In this document: positions 14,615 to 23,512 of the stretch, piece after piece
Layout: each line of letters starts with the position of its first letter
Position numbering within the stretch: the first letter of the stretch is position 1
NCBI RefSeq assembly: GCF_000764655.1
Contig: NZ_JRGL01000015.1
Location: 1-35,728 of the forward strand
DNA length: 35,728 nt
Reading direction: 5' to 3'
DNA from: Aeromonas aquatica
Lineage (GTDB): Bacteria; Pseudomonadota; Gammaproteobacteria; Enterobacterales; Aeromonadaceae
The notes under the pieces: model-generated
What the model was told of the DNA's origin: nothing
Database searches by the model: none
Seen by the model: only the letters and a program-made list of their open reading frames with translations
Translations under genes and position numbers: made by a program

Positions 14615-14743
14615 CCGGATTTGCCAGATGTGAGGTACCTCTGAAAATGGCAAATCCGGCTTGCAAACACGGGGTATCTCGGCTGAAATAGGCGATGCCA
14701 GCAGGGTGCTGGCATTGACTAATACCCACATGAAGTGGGTGTT
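14615..14743. repeat. Three consecutive hairpins between XapX gene and deoC
   Basis: First, CCGGATTTGCCA (14615-14626) pairs with TGGCAAATCCGG (14648-14659), with an inner palindrome GAGGTACCTC (14632-14641). Second, ATGCCAGCA (14695-14703) pairs with TGCTGGCAT (14707-14715) over GGG. Third, ACCCAC (14724-14729) pairs with GTGGGT (14735-14740). None has a T-run. They precede the deoC start by 250-380 bases; the rest of this gap shows only a weak possible promoter, TTGCGC-N17-TTTATC at 14880-14908. They might end XapX transcription or regulate the deo leader. Confidence 0.65.
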
Positions 14744-14991
14744 GGCGGTCAAATGGAATTGATTGGGAAGTCGGGTCAGCGGTTGTCGGCCTTTCTCAAG
14801 TCTTCATGGAACCAAGTCCGCACTTTTGTAAGAAAGTGACAGGGCTCTTGCCTTATTTGCAGCCGTATTGCCTGTGCATTTGCGCTGTAATTCCATATCC
14901 CCTTTATCCGGGATCTTCTCTTGCCGATCCTGCGTGCTCGGCGAAGACGGATCACGGGTTGTGGGAATCATCGAGACTTTGGAGACATAGC

Positions 14992-15765
14992 ATGACCGAT
15001 CTGAAACTGGCCGCCCAACGCGCCCTGAACCTGATGGACCTGACCACCCTGAACGATGACGACACCGATCAGAAGGTCATCGATCTGTGCCGCAAGGCCA
15101 AGTCCCCGGCCGGCCTCACCGCCGCCGTCTGCATCTATCCCCGCTTCATCCCCATCGCACGCAAGACCCTGCGTGACATCGGCGCCGCCGACGTGCGCAT
15201 CGCCACCGTGACCAACTTCCCCCACGGCAACGACGACATCGAGATCGCCGTGGCCGAGACCCGCGCCGCCGTGGCTTACGGTGCCGACGAGGTGGACGTG
15301 GTATTCCCCTACCGCGCCTTCATGGCCGGCAATGAACAGGTCGGCTTCGATCTGGTCAAAGCTTGTAAGGAAGCCTGCGGTACGCAAGCCCTGCTGAAGG
15401 TGATCATCGAGACAGGTGAACTGAAGGAAGAGACCCTGATCCGTCGCGCCTCCGAGATCAGCATCGATGCCGGTGCCGACTTCATCAAGACCTCCACCGG
15501 CAAGGTGCCGGTGAATGCGACCCCGGAAGCGGCCCGCATCATGATGGAAGTGATCAAGGCCAAGAACCCGAAAGTCGGCTTCAAGCCGGCCGGTGGTGTG
15601 AAGGATGCGGCCGTGGCCGGTCAGTACCTCGCCATGGCCGAAGAGATCCTGGGCAAGGACTGGGTTTCCCCGCGCACCTTCCGCTTTGGTGCATCCAGCC
15701 TGCTGGCCAGCCTGCTGGCGACCCTGGGCCACGGCGACAAGCCGGCCAATATCAGCGGTTACTAA
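14992..15765 (+). CDS. deoC: Deoxyribose-phosphate aldolase
   Basis: A 257-residue class I aldolase that splits 2-deoxyribose-5-phosphate into glyceraldehyde-3-phosphate and acetaldehyde, cytoplasmic. The Schiff-base lysine is Lys166 in [16 protein letters not shown], and the helper Lys198 is in GFKPAGGV, at almost the same places as in the E. coli enzyme. The ATG at 14992 has GGAGA upstream; the open frame reaches back to 14806, but that part is not family-like. First gene of deoC-deoA-deoB-deoD. The 5' region holds hairpins and only a weak promoter candidate; I did not see a clear DeoR or CytR operator. Confidence 0.97.
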   Translation: MTDLKLAAQRALNLMDLTTLNDDDTDQKVIDLCRKAKSPAGLTAAVCIYPRFIPIARKTLRDIGAADVRIATVTNFPHGNDDIEIAVAETRAAVAYGADEVDVVFPYRAFMAGNEQVGFDLVKACKEACGTQALLKVIIETGELKEETLIRRASEISIDAGADFIKTSTGKVPVNATPEAARIMMEVIKAKNPKVGFKPAGGVKDAAVAGQYLAMAEEILGKDWVSPRTFRFGASSLLASLLATLGHGDKPANISGY

Positions 15766-15838
15766 GCGGTGGCAGGGGACGGCATGCCGTCCCCTATTTC
15801 GGTCTGTGTTCGTGCATGACGCACGGAGGGAATGAAAG

Positions 15839-17170
15839 ATGTTTTTGCCTCAAGAAATTATTCGCAAGAAGCGCAACGGTGAAGCGCTCAGTACCCAAGA
15901 GATTCAATTCTTCGTCCAGGGCATTACCAACAACACCATAGGCGAAGGCCAGATAGCGGCCCTGGCCATGGCGGTCTACTTCAAGGACATGACCATGGAT
16001 GAGCGGGTGGCCCTGACCTGCGCCATGCGCGACTCCGGTATGGTGCTGACCTGGGATCACCTGAACCTGGGTGGCCCCATCGTCGACAAGCACTCCACCG
16101 GCGGTGTGGGTGACGTGGTTTCCCTGATGCTCGGCCCCATGGTCGCCGCCTGCGGTGGCTTCGTGCCCATGATCTCTGGCCGTGGCCTGGGCCACACCGG
16201 CGGTACCCTGGACAAGCTCGATGCCATCCCCGGCTACCAGACCTCGGTCGACAACGATCGCTTCCTGAAGGTGGTGAAAGAAGCGGGTGTGGCCATCATC
16301 GGTCAGACCGGCGATCTCGCACCCGCCGACAAGCGCATCTATGCGGTCCGTGACATCACGGCCACCGTCGAATCCATCGCCATGATCACCGGCTCCATCC
16401 TCTCCAAGAAGCTCGCCTCCGGGCTCGAAGCGCTGGTGATGGACGTCAAGGTGGGCTCAGGCGCCTTCATGCCGACCTTCGAGGCCTCCGAAGAACTGGC
16501 GAAGAGCATAGTGGCGGTGGCCAACGGTGCCGGCTGCCGCACCTCTGCTCTGCTGACCGACATGAACCAGGTGCTGGCCTCCAGCGCCGGCAACGCGGTA
16601 GAAGTGCGCGAGGCGGTACGCTACCTGACCGGTGAATATCGCAACCCGCGTATCCACGAAGTGACCATGGCGCTCTGTGCCGAGATGCTGATCTCCGCCA
16701 ACCTGGCGAGCGATGAACACGACGCCCGTGCCAAGCTGCAGGCGGTGCTGGACAACGGCAAGGCCGCCGAGATCTTCGGTCGCATGGTCACCGGTCTCGG
16801 TGGCCCCGCCGACTTCATGGAGCGTTACGACAGCTACCTGCCCAAGGCCGGCATAGTGCGCCCCGTGTATGCGGCGCAGACCGGTTTCGTGACCGCCATG
16901 GATACCCGCGAACTGGGCCTGGCGGTGGTCGCCATGGGCGGTGGTCGCCGCGCCGCCGGAGACAAACTCGATTATGCGGTCGGTCTGACCGACTTTATCC
17001 GCCTGGGGCAGAGCGTCGAGGCTGACAAGCCGCTCGCGTTGATCCACGCTCAGACAGAAGCTCAATTTGCCGAGGCCGCCCGCATGGTGCAGGCGGCTGT
17101 CAAGATCGGTGACTCCCGACCAGAGGCACTGCCCGAGGTTTACCGTCGCATCGGTCTGGCCGATTTGTAA
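15839..17170 (+). CDS. deoA: Thymidine phosphorylase
   Basis: A 443-residue enzyme of the thymidine/pyrimidine nucleoside phosphorylase family that converts thymidine and phosphate into thymine and 2-deoxyribose-1-phosphate. The phosphate-binding segment [11 protein letters not shown] (82-92) is intact. [17 protein letters not shown] (about 121-137) is the typical signature. The length is normal for bacterial DeoA (440). It lies 73 bases after deoC with a GGAGGG site upstream of the ATG. The product feeds DeoB and then DeoC, encoded on either side. Confidence 0.97.
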   Translation: MFLPQEIIRKKRNGEALSTQEIQFFVQGITNNTIGEGQIAALAMAVYFKDMTMDERVALTCAMRDSGMVLTWDHLNLGGPIVDKHSTGGVGDVVSLMLGPMVAACGGFVPMISGRGLGHTGGTLDKLDAIPGYQTSVDNDRFLKVVKEAGVAIIGQTGDLAPADKRIYAVRDITATVESIAMITGSILSKKLASGLEALVMDVKVGSGAFMPTFEASEELAKSIVAVANGAGCRTSALLTDMNQVLASSAGNAVEVREAVRYLTGEYRNPRIHEVTMALCAEMLISANLASDEHDARAKLQAVLDNGKAAEIFGRMVTGLGGPADFMERYDSYLPKAGIVRPVYAAQTGFVTAMDTRELGLAVVAMGGGRRAAGDKLDYAVGLTDFIRLGQSVEADKPLALIHAQTEAQFAEAARMVQAAVKIGDSRPEALPEVYRRIGLADL

Positions 17171-17184
17171 CAAGGGGAAGACCC

Positions 17185-18393
17185 ATGAAACGTACCTTTA
17201 TTCTGATGATGGACTCCTTCGGTATTGGCGCTGCCGCCGATGCCGAGAAGTTCGGAGATGTGGGCGCCAACACCCTTGGCCATATCGCCAAGGCCTGCGC
17301 CGCCGGTGAGATTGAAGGCCGTGGCGCCCTCAACCTGCCCAACCTCAACAAGCTGGGTCTGGGCCACGCAGGGGAGCAGGCTTCCGGCTACTTCCCGGCA
17401 GGCTTGAAGAAAGATATCGAGGTAGTCGGTGCCTATGGCTTTGCCCAGGAGCTCTCCTCCGGCAAGGACACCCCGTCCGGTCACTGGGAGATCGCCGGTG
17501 TGCCCGTCCTGTTCGAGTGGGGCTACTTCCACGATCACCACAACAGCTTCCCGCAGGAGCTGCTGGACGCCATCGTCGAGAAGGCGGGCCTGCCGGGTTA
17601 CCTCGGCAACTGCCACGCCTCCGGCACCCAGGTGCTTGATGACTTGGGTGAGGAGCATATGCGGACCGGCAAGCCGATCCTCTACACCTCCGCCGACTCC
17701 GTGTTCCAGATCGCCTGCCACGAAGAGACCTATGGCCTCGAGAAGCTGTATGAGCTGTGCCACATAGTGCGCGAGCTGCTGGAGCCCTACAACATCGGTC
17801 GGGTCATCGCCCGTCCGTTCGTGGGCACTGGCAAGGGCAACTTCAAGCGCACCGGCAACCGTCACGACTACTCCGTACTGCCGCCGGCACCGACCGTGCT
17901 GGACTACATGAAGGACGCGGGTGGCCAGGTGGTCTCCATCGGCAAGATCGCCGACATCTATGCCAACCAGGGCATCACCAAGCAGGTGAAGGGCACCGGT
18001 CTGACTGAGCTGTGGGATCGCACCCTGGAAGAGGTGAAGGCCGCTGGTGACAACACCATCGTCTTCACCAACTTCGTCGACTTCGACTCCTCCTACGGCC
18101 ACCGCCGTGATGTGAAGGGTTACGCCGACGCGCTGGAGTACTTCGACTCCCGTCTGCCCGAGCTGTTCGAGATACTGCAAGATGGCGATGTGGTGGTGCT
18201 GACCGCCGACCACGGTTGCGATCCGACCTGGAACGGTACCGATCACACCCGTGAGTACATTCCGGTGCTGTTCTACGGCAAGCCGGTCAAGGCTGGCTCC
18301 GTCGGTCGTCGCGAGACCTTCGCCGACATCGGCCAGAGCATAGCGGCCTACCACGGTCTGCCCAAGCTGCAATACGGTACCAGCTTCCTGTGA
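17185..18393 (+). CDS. deoB: Phosphopentomutase
   Basis: A 402-residue alkaline-phosphatase-superfamily mutase that interconverts (deoxy)ribose-1-phosphate and 5-phosphate, with two Mn ions. The N-terminal metal motif is [13 protein letters not shown] (8-20). The phosphate-accepting Thr is probably in [12 protein letters not shown] (about 91-102), and C-terminal metal ligands are in [10 protein letters not shown]. The gene starts 14 bases after deoA, with AAGGGGAAG as binding site. A partial copy of its last 24 bases appears again 65 bp downstream, in the gap before deoD. Confidence 0.97.
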   Translation: MKRTFILMMDSFGIGAAADAEKFGDVGANTLGHIAKACAAGEIEGRGALNLPNLNKLGLGHAGEQASGYFPAGLKKDIEVVGAYGFAQELSSGKDTPSGHWEIAGVPVLFEWGYFHDHHNSFPQELLDAIVEKAGLPGYLGNCHASGTQVLDDLGEEHMRTGKPILYTSADSVFQIACHEETYGLEKLYELCHIVRELLEPYNIGRVIARPFVGTGKGNFKRTGNRHDYSVLPPAPTVLDYMKDAGGQVVSIGKIADIYANQGITKQVKGTGLTELWDRTLEEVKAAGDNTIVFTNFVDFDSSYGHRRDVKGYADALEYFDSRLPELFEILQDGDVVVLTADHGCDPTWNGTDHTREYIPVLFYGKPVKAGSVGRRETFADIGQSIAAYHGLPKLQYGTSFL

Positions 18394-18490
18394 TCGCGAT
18401 CCCGGGCGGGATGTTGCATGACCTGCCCGGGTTGCAGCACGGTACCGGCTTCCGGTAAGTTACCCGCCCGCCGCCGCGAGGCAGCGGGCA
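18368..18490 (+). repeat. Imperfect repeat of the deoB end plus hairpins before deoD
   Basis: Bases 18433-18456 copy 18368-18391 (the deoB 3' end around GGTACC) at 20 of 24 positions. Between the copies, CCCGGGCGGG (18401-18410) can pair with CCTGCCCGGG (18422-18431) with one mismatch. After the second copy, a GC-rich stretch (GCCCGC…GCGGGC, about 18466-18489) forms another stem. This gives a 145-base structured gap inside the deo operon that could set the relative level of deoD. Confidence 0.6.
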
Positions 18491-18538
18491 AACCAATAAA
18501 GACAATAAAACTCAACCTAGTGTGAAGGAATTAAGAGA

Positions 18539-19252
18539 ATGGCAACTCCTCATATCAATGCGAAAGATGGCGCCTTTGCTGACACAGTACTGATGCCGGG
18601 CGACCCCCTGCGTGCCAAGTACATCGCCGAGACCTTCCTGGAGAACGTCGAGCAGGTGTGTGACGTGCGCAGCATGCTCGGCTTCACCGGTACCTACAAG
18701 GGTCGCCGCATCTCCGTCATGGGTCACGGCATGGGCATCCCGTCCTGCTCCATCTACACCAAAGAGCTGATCACCGACTACGGCGTCAAGACCATCATCC
18801 GTGTGGGCTCCTGCGGTGCCGTGCGTGAAGACGTGAAGCTGCGTGATGTGGTGATCGGCATGGGTGCCTGCACCGACTCCAAGGTCAACCGTCTGCGCTT
18901 CAAGGATCACGACTTCGCCGCCATCGCCGACTTCGATCTGGTCGCCAATGCCGTGCAAGCCGCCAAGAACAAGGGCGTTGCCGTGCGCGTGGGCAACCTC
19001 TTCTCGGCCGATCTGTTCTACACCCCGGATCCCTCCATGTTCGATGTCATGGAAAAATACGGCATCCTGGGTGTCGAGATGGAAGCCGCCGGTATCTACG
19101 GCGTGGCCGCCGAGTACGGTGCCAAGGCGCTGACCATCTGTACCGTTTCCGACCATATCCGTACCGGTGAGCAGACCACCGCCGAAGAGCGTCAGCTGAC
19201 CTTCAACGACATGATCGAAATCGCACTGGACTCCGTGCTGCTGGGCGACTGA
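18539..19252 (+). CDS. deoD: Purine nucleoside phosphorylase, DeoD type
   Basis: A 237-residue hexameric-type PNP that splits purine (deoxy)nucleosides with phosphate. The phosphate site is [11 protein letters not shown] (about 21-31). The base and ribose site is [12 protein letters not shown] (near 179-190). The catalytic Asp of [11 protein letters not shown] (near 204) is in place. The length matches E. coli DeoD (239). It closes the deo operon, 145 bases behind deoB, and is followed at once by a strong terminator. GAAGGAATTAAGAG precedes the ATG. Confidence 0.97.
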   Translation: MATPHINAKDGAFADTVLMPGDPLRAKYIAETFLENVEQVCDVRSMLGFTGTYKGRRISVMGHGMGIPSCSIYTKELITDYGVKTIIRVGSCGAVREDVKLRDVVIGMGACTDSKVNRLRFKDHDFAAIADFDLVANAVQAAKNKGVAVRVGNLFSADLFYTPDPSMFDVMEKYGILGVEMEAAGIYGVAAEYGAKALTICTVSDHIRTGEQTTAEERQLTFNDMIEIALDSVLLGD

Positions 19253-19274
19253 TCCCGCGGCTTCGGCTCCATGC

Positions 19275-19304
19275 AAAACGGCGACCTTGGGTCGCCGTTT
19301 TTTT
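19275..19304 (+). terminator. Intrinsic terminator of the deo operon
   Basis: AAAACGGCGACC (19275-19286) pairs with GGTCGCCGTTTT (19290-19301) over a TTG loop and is followed by more T residues. Confidence 0.93.
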
Positions 19305-19526
19305 ATGCCTCATTTGGGAAGAAAGCCCAGAGGGCTAGGTGTGCTATCTATTCTTTCGGGCCGCCCACCACGAGATTAACACCATGAAACGAATGCATAT
19401 TCTGATTCCGAACATCGCGTGGGCCCGCGACGCGGTGTTGAATGGATTCGCATTGCCCCCTGTGATCGCAATAACGCCGCACCCGGCCCATGCGATTGGC
19501 CAAGACCCGATGGGAGATAAAGCGCC

Positions 19527-20468
19527 CTAATCACCTTCTTTGCTCACCACCAGCGACCAGCTCTTATCGGGATTGAACAGCTGAATTGCCTCAACGGCCG
19601 TTGCCGTTTCGGTACCTAGATCCTTTTGATAAACCCGCCCCTCGTGATTCACCATGAAGGTCATCACCCCACTGTTGGCATAATCGGCCGGCCAGGCGAT
19701 CAGGGCGACACCGTCTCTTAATTGTCCTTCGACAAAGTACTCTTTCGCCCCCCCATTGGCAGCGGCTCCCTGGGCATACAAGATACGGTAGTAGTAGCCA
19801 TGATAGGGGGTGCGTTGACCGACCACGGCCTTGTAGCCCTCTGCCGCGGCACTGACGACCTCCTCTCCGGCCGGGCTTGCTGGTTCCCCCTTGCCCACAG
19901 GCCAATAGAGTCCATTTTGTTGTCCTGCGTCACTGCGCAGTTTTGCCGCAAAGATCCCCGCTGTTTGGCCATCATGCCCCACGGCGGCGTACTCTATCTG
20001 TGCGTCGATGAAGCCACGGCACACCGCAATCGCCCCCAGCTCATTTCGACCGATGCGGCGATAGACGATCTCTTTGGCACCTGCGGCGCCATCGAGATAC
20101 CACTTGCCATCTGCGGCCACGAGAGGGATTGGCAGTGGCCAATCAGACTCCCCCACGACCAGTATCATTTTATCCTTACCTTCGGCCACCAGTTGGTGCT
20201 TGCTCTTGAAGCTCGCGACGAAGGCGGCGCGATCATTGGCATCGGCCACCTCATCCCCCGAGCTGATGGCCTCCTCACTCTTTTCGCCGAGCAACTGCGT
20301 CAGTACGGTGACATCGTTCTTCTCCAAGGCCGTGATCAGGGCCTGCACTGCCTCATCCGGGGTGGCGAAGGTGCGCGGTGCCATGGCGCTTGTGTTGCTG
20401 GCGCAGACCAAGGCCAGCAGGGCCAAACCCCATGAGGGGGCCCAACTCCATTTCAACAAACGCTTCAT
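19527..20468 (-). CDS. DUF2950 family exported protein
   Basis: The 313-residue protein has a signal peptide (MKRLLKWSWAPSWGLALLAL, cleavage probably after NTSA or SAMA). Recognisable DUF2950 blocks: FATPDEAVQALITALEKND at the start, YRRIGRNELGAIAVCRGFID in the middle, then YHGYYYRIL, FVEGQLRDGVALIAWPADY and NSGVMTFMVNHEGRVYQKDL near the end. Periplasmic location is expected. The start codon overlaps the stop of the DUF3300 gene (TAATG), so the two are made together, an association I recall from other proteobacteria. Function is unknown. Confidence 0.9.
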   Translation of the reverse strand: MKRLLKWSWAPSWGLALLALVCASNTSAMAPRTFATPDEAVQALITALEKNDVTVLTQLLGEKSEEAISSGDEVADANDRAAFVASFKSKHQLVAEGKDKMILVVGESDWPLPIPLVAADGKWYLDGAAGAKEIVYRRIGRNELGAIAVCRGFIDAQIEYAAVGHDGQTAGIFAAKLRSDAGQQNGLYWPVGKGEPASPAGEEVVSAAAEGYKAVVGQRTPYHGYYYRILYAQGAAANGGAKEYFVEGQLRDGVALIAWPADYANSGVMTFMVNHEGRVYQKDLGTETATAVEAIQLFNPDKSWSLVVSKEGD

Positions 20469-22165
20469 TATCGCGTACTCCGTCTGGGTTGAGTGGTGGT
20501 GCGCGGTGCGGTACGCGCGTTACTAGCCACACTTTCGCGCCCACGTTGGCTGGCGGCGCGCTCGGTTCTGCCCGTATTATGTACCCCCTGGAAGGCACTC
20601 CTTGAGGTTGAGGCCGCAGGTGCTCTGCGTGTTGCAGTCTGTGCGGTGCTCTTGTTGTGAGTAGCGCGTGGTTGGACATAGCCGCGATCACGCGCTCCAG
20701 CGGTCTGTGGCGTGATTTGCTGCCGCTTGACCTTGTCTCCTGCGTAGTTGCCCTGGCGCGGCGTGCGTTGGGCCACATTCGCCTCCCTACTCACCTGTCT
20801 AGCGTCGCGTGTCGCCTTGGTATTTTCGCTTTTGAGTTGGCGGTTGGCTCCCGCATAGGTTCCCTTCGGCGTGGTTGCGCGAGCCTCCCTGTTCACCTCA
20901 TTGACAGCGCGTGGTGCGCCGGCGTATTCGCTTTTAGGCTGGCGATTGACCCCCGCATAACTCCCTTTCGGTGTGGCCCCTCGCTGGCCCCCCCCTGCCT
21001 CGTTATTCAGCGAGCGTTGTCCCAAGGTAGCCAGCTCAGTGCGGTTGGGGCGCGCCGCCGTGATGGGACTGTTGGCTTGGCGCAGGTAGTTATTGGGGCC
21101 GCGCTCAAACTTGTTGAAGTAATCGTTCCCCTTGGCGTTGATATAAATATTGTTGTTAGAGCCCCGTTGATAGTTGACCGGCCGGTTGTAGCCGCTGGTG
21201 GGACGGAATCCATTGCCATAGTTGGGGTTATAACGATAGGGAGCGTAACCGCTGGGATAACCTGAACCCCAGCGAGGGTAATAATAATCGCCCTCATCAT
21301 CGTCGTTGAAGACCTCGTTGACCAACATGCCTGCGCCAAAGGCGAGCAAGCCCGTCAAGACCATATCACCGCGGTCGTATTCATCATCGTTGTCGTGATC
21401 GTCATGTTCCACCACTGTTGTGGTCGTTGTCGCAGGCACGGTCGTTGTCGTGGTTGCTGTGGTTACCGGCGCGGGGGCCGGCCCAGCAGCTGGCGGGCTA
21501 TAGACGGCGCTTGGGTCGTATTGTGGGACATAAACGACGTCAGGGTTGGCAGGCGCAATGGTGACGATCTGCTGATTGTTCTGTTCATCCTTGGCCACTT
21601 TCATCTGCTCTGAGTCTTTCAGGTTGCCCACCTCCATCGCTTGTTGGCGCAGGCGCTGAACGGCTGCCAGTACGCCCGGCTCATCGGCCAGGAAGGCACT
21701 GCCCAGCTCAGTCGTCCACTCCATCTTCAAGCACATCATGTCCATGACTGTCGGGAAGTGCATCAGCGACATGGTTGGCGGCGTAAAGCCCAGCGGCGCA
21801 ATGGCGGCGGTCAGCTCTTTCCCCTTGAGATTGGGGTGGGCGACCAGCCAGTTGCCGGCATCGAGCACCTCTTGCGGATTGGTGGCGCTGGGCAACACCT
21901 GGGCCAATACCGCATCCGGGTAAAGCGCTACGGGTGCAAGCAGGGTCTCGAGAGCCTCCGGGGTATATTTCGAGGCTGGTGCGTTAACGGGCTGCGCTTG
22001 CGGTGCGACCGCAGGGCTGGCAGCGCTGGTTGTGCTGGCAGCAGAGACCACGCTGGGCTGGACATTTTGCGTGACGGCAGGCGGCTCCTCTCTGCAGGCA
22101 GCCAATACCGTGCTGAGGGCGATCACGGCCGCCAACACGCTACGGCGAAAAAGGGGTTGCTTCAT
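20468..22165 (-). CDS. DUF3300 family lipoprotein with low-complexity repeat tail
   Basis: A 565-residue lipoprotein: signal peptide with lipobox LAAC (Cys24). The DUF3300 domain (about 58-230) includes LLAPVALYPDAVLAQVLPSA and PDVVYVPQYDPSAVYSP. A Thr/Val-rich linker and acidic His/Asp stretch follow, then a Tyr/Asn/Gly-rich region. The very basic tail has imperfect repeats (PKGSYAGVNRQPKSE, PKGTYAGANRQLKSE, RQGNYAGDKVKRQ). The basic tail could bind nucleic acid, peptidoglycan or LPS; that is inference. The start at 22165 is chosen for the lipoprotein signal and GAAGGAAG upstream; the open frame reaches 22297 without a signal. Followed by the overlapping DUF2950 gene. Function is unknown. 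Confidence 0.9.
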   Translation of the reverse strand: MKQPLFRRSVLAAVIALSTVLAACREEPPAVTQNVQPSVVSAASTTSAASPAVAPQAQPVNAPASKYTPEALETLLAPVALYPDAVLAQVLPSATNPQEVLDAGNWLVAHPNLKGKELTAAIAPLGFTPPTMSLMHFPTVMDMMCLKMEWTTELGSAFLADEPGVLAAVQRLRQQAMEVGNLKDSEQMKVAKDEQNNQQIVTIAPANPDVVYVPQYDPSAVYSPPAAGPAPAPVTTATTTTTVPATTTTTVVEHDDHDNDDEYDRGDMVLTGLLAFGAGMLVNEVFNDDDEGDYYYPRWGSGYPSGYAPYRYNPNYGNGFRPTSGYNRPVNYQRGSNNNIYINAKGNDYFNKFERGPNNYLRQANSPITAARPNRTELATLGQRSLNNEAGGGQRGATPKGSYAGVNRQPKSEYAGAPRAVNEVNREARATTPKGTYAGANRQLKSENTKATRDARQVSREANVAQRTPRQGNYAGDKVKRQQITPQTAGARDRGYVQPRATHNKSTAQTATRRAPAASTSRSAFQGVHNTGRTERAASQRGRESVASNARTAPRTTTQPRRSTR

Positions 22166-22429
22166 GATCTTGCTTCCTTCTGCTGGAGTGGTTGATGCAC
22201 CTCTTGCCCGATGATTTCCACACATGTTGTATCTCATCGCATTCAATGCGGGCGTTTCATACCGAAAACATAAACCACGAATCGAGATCACACCCAAAAC
22301 CGACTGGAAAGGCGTGAAAAATGCGTTTGCTTCTGTCTCAAGATACGCCTGAACACCTTAACGTGACCAAAATCAGATGGGCAGACCTGAGAAGTTAAGG
22401 GCTATGGGATACCGTCTTCGGTAGTACTC

Positions 22430-22642
22430 GAGATTCAATCAACTCACTTGGCGATGGAGAAGATCTACGCGCAGCACAGTGGGACGCCGATGCAGCGCAA
22501 ATGACTGGATAGGCTGGTCAAGCAACTGTCGCATGAGGTAATCGTAGAGCGCCACTTCGTTAACGAGCGCTTCAGCGATGACGGCGGTGCCAAGCGTCTC
22601 GATAGTCATCTCGATCAAGTACTCGAACAGTGGGGGGTAATA
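22430..22642 (+). pseudogene. Decayed 3' fragment of a type I restriction hsdR gene
   Basis: Reading plus strand in one frame gives EIQSTHLAMEKIYAQHSG, TPMQRK, a TGA at 22502-22504, then LDRLVKQLSHEVIVERHFV, NERFSDDGGAKRLDSHLDQ, VLEQW. This resembles the C-terminal end of type I restriction R subunits (…TPxQRKWLxRLxKQLxHEVxxxxxFxNxxFxxxGGxKxLDxxLxxQLxxVL). The TGA stands exactly where the conserved Trp (TGG) is expected, so it looks like a nonsense mutation. No start, motor or nuclease domain remains in the window and no hsdM or hsdS is nearby. The family assignment is from memory of the motif. Confidence 0.6.
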
Positions 22643-22672
22643 ACAAGACCAACAGGTTTCGCGAACAGCGCC

Positions 22673-23311
22673 TTATTCGAGGCCGGGCGGTGGGGCGTGC
22701 TCGTTGGGCGCCGCCGTCTGGGCGCTCTTTTTCTTGTGTTTGCGCACCCGCATGTAGTTGCGTCGCACGCCGTAGGAGATGAGCAGACCCGCCAGCAGCA
22801 TCACCAGCAGCATCAGCCGCTGCTTCTCCTGATTCACCTTGAGATGGGTATCCTGCTCTGCCAGCAGTTGTTGCTCTTCCAGGGTGATGCGCAGGTAGCC
22901 GAGTGTCAGGTTGCCATCCAGCACCTCTTGCACGAACTGGATGCGGCCCTTGCCCTGCTCCGGCGGGGACTTGTTGTCAGCCCCGATGGGCAACAGGCTC
23001 TCCAGTGGCACGGCCTGATCCGACTGGGCGAGGGGGATGCCACGGGCGTCGTAGAGGGTGACATCGAGGATCTCGGGCTCGGCGGCCAGATCCTGGGCCA
23101 GCCGTTCCAGCTCGCTCTCCTTGTCTTCCTTGATCCAGCGTTTCATGTCGCGGGCGGCGTAGGCGACCAACGCCTGGGCCCGATCGCGCGCCTCGTTGTG
23201 CAATGCCGCCTGGCTCGCCCCCTGCATATGAACAAGCACCCCCAGCACCCAGAGACCGAGCAGGATCCCGGTGGCCAGGCTGACAACACGTTTGATGGGG
23301 AGGTGACGCAC
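22673..23311 (-). CDS. smp: Smp/YtjB family membrane protein
   Basis: The 212-residue protein has an N-terminal membrane helix (about 8-30), a periplasmic domain with coiled-coil character, a second helix (about 166-184, LMLLVMLLAGLLISYGV) and a basic cytosolic tail (RVRKHKKKS). This is the SMP_2 family layout, and the divergent position next to serB is the same as for smp (ytjB) in E. coli. The periplasmic part (EILDVTLYDARGIPLAQSD) resembles a PAS/CACHE-like sensor strand pattern; no signalling output domain is attached. Function is not established. Confidence 0.85.
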   Translation of the reverse strand: MRHLPIKRVVSLATGILLGLWVLGVLVHMQGASQAALHNEARDRAQALVAYAARDMKRWIKEDKESELERLAQDLAAEPEILDVTLYDARGIPLAQSDQAVPLESLLPIGADNKSPPEQGKGRIQFVQEVLDGNLTLGYLRITLEEQQLLAEQDTHLKVNQEKQRLMLLVMLLAGLLISYGVRRNYMRVRKHKKKSAQTAAPNEHAPPPGLE

Positions 23312-23435
23312 AGCACTGAACCTCTTACGGTGAAGGTATGACGATGGAGGGATCCTGATGCCTGCCCGACCAATGGCGGTACTTGGCTCAGGGCTCTCTG
23401 CGTTGAGCGACGGATCGCTGGCGGGATCTTGGCGC

Positions 23436-23465
23436 TTGCCTGTACAAAAAGCAATACGCTACTCT
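23436..23465 (+). promoter_or_regulatory. Probable promoter of serB
   Basis: TTGCCT (23436-23441), an 18-base spacer and TACTCT (23460-23465) fit a sigma-70 promoter. The predicted start near 23472 would make the early in-frame ATG codons (23474-23486) practically leaderless, supporting a later translation start. Confidence 0.4.
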
Positions 23466-23512
23466 GGGCCAGCATGATGAACCCCATGATCTCCAAGGAA
23501 GGCGTCCCCCTT

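Noticed and set aside
17140..18372. Long open frame opposite deoB
   Set aside because: Antisense shadow of deoB, which has complete family motifs.
19384..19530. Small frame starting MKRMHILIPNIAWARDAVLN, convergent with the DUF2950 gene
   Set aside because: Plausible ATG, but no clear ribosome-binding site, no family and a weak coding look. It could be real but I cannot support it.
23429..23512. Longer serB start
   Set aside because: This stretch overlaps the predicted promoter, and the N-terminal residues are unlike SerB proteins; AAGGAAGG favours 23513.
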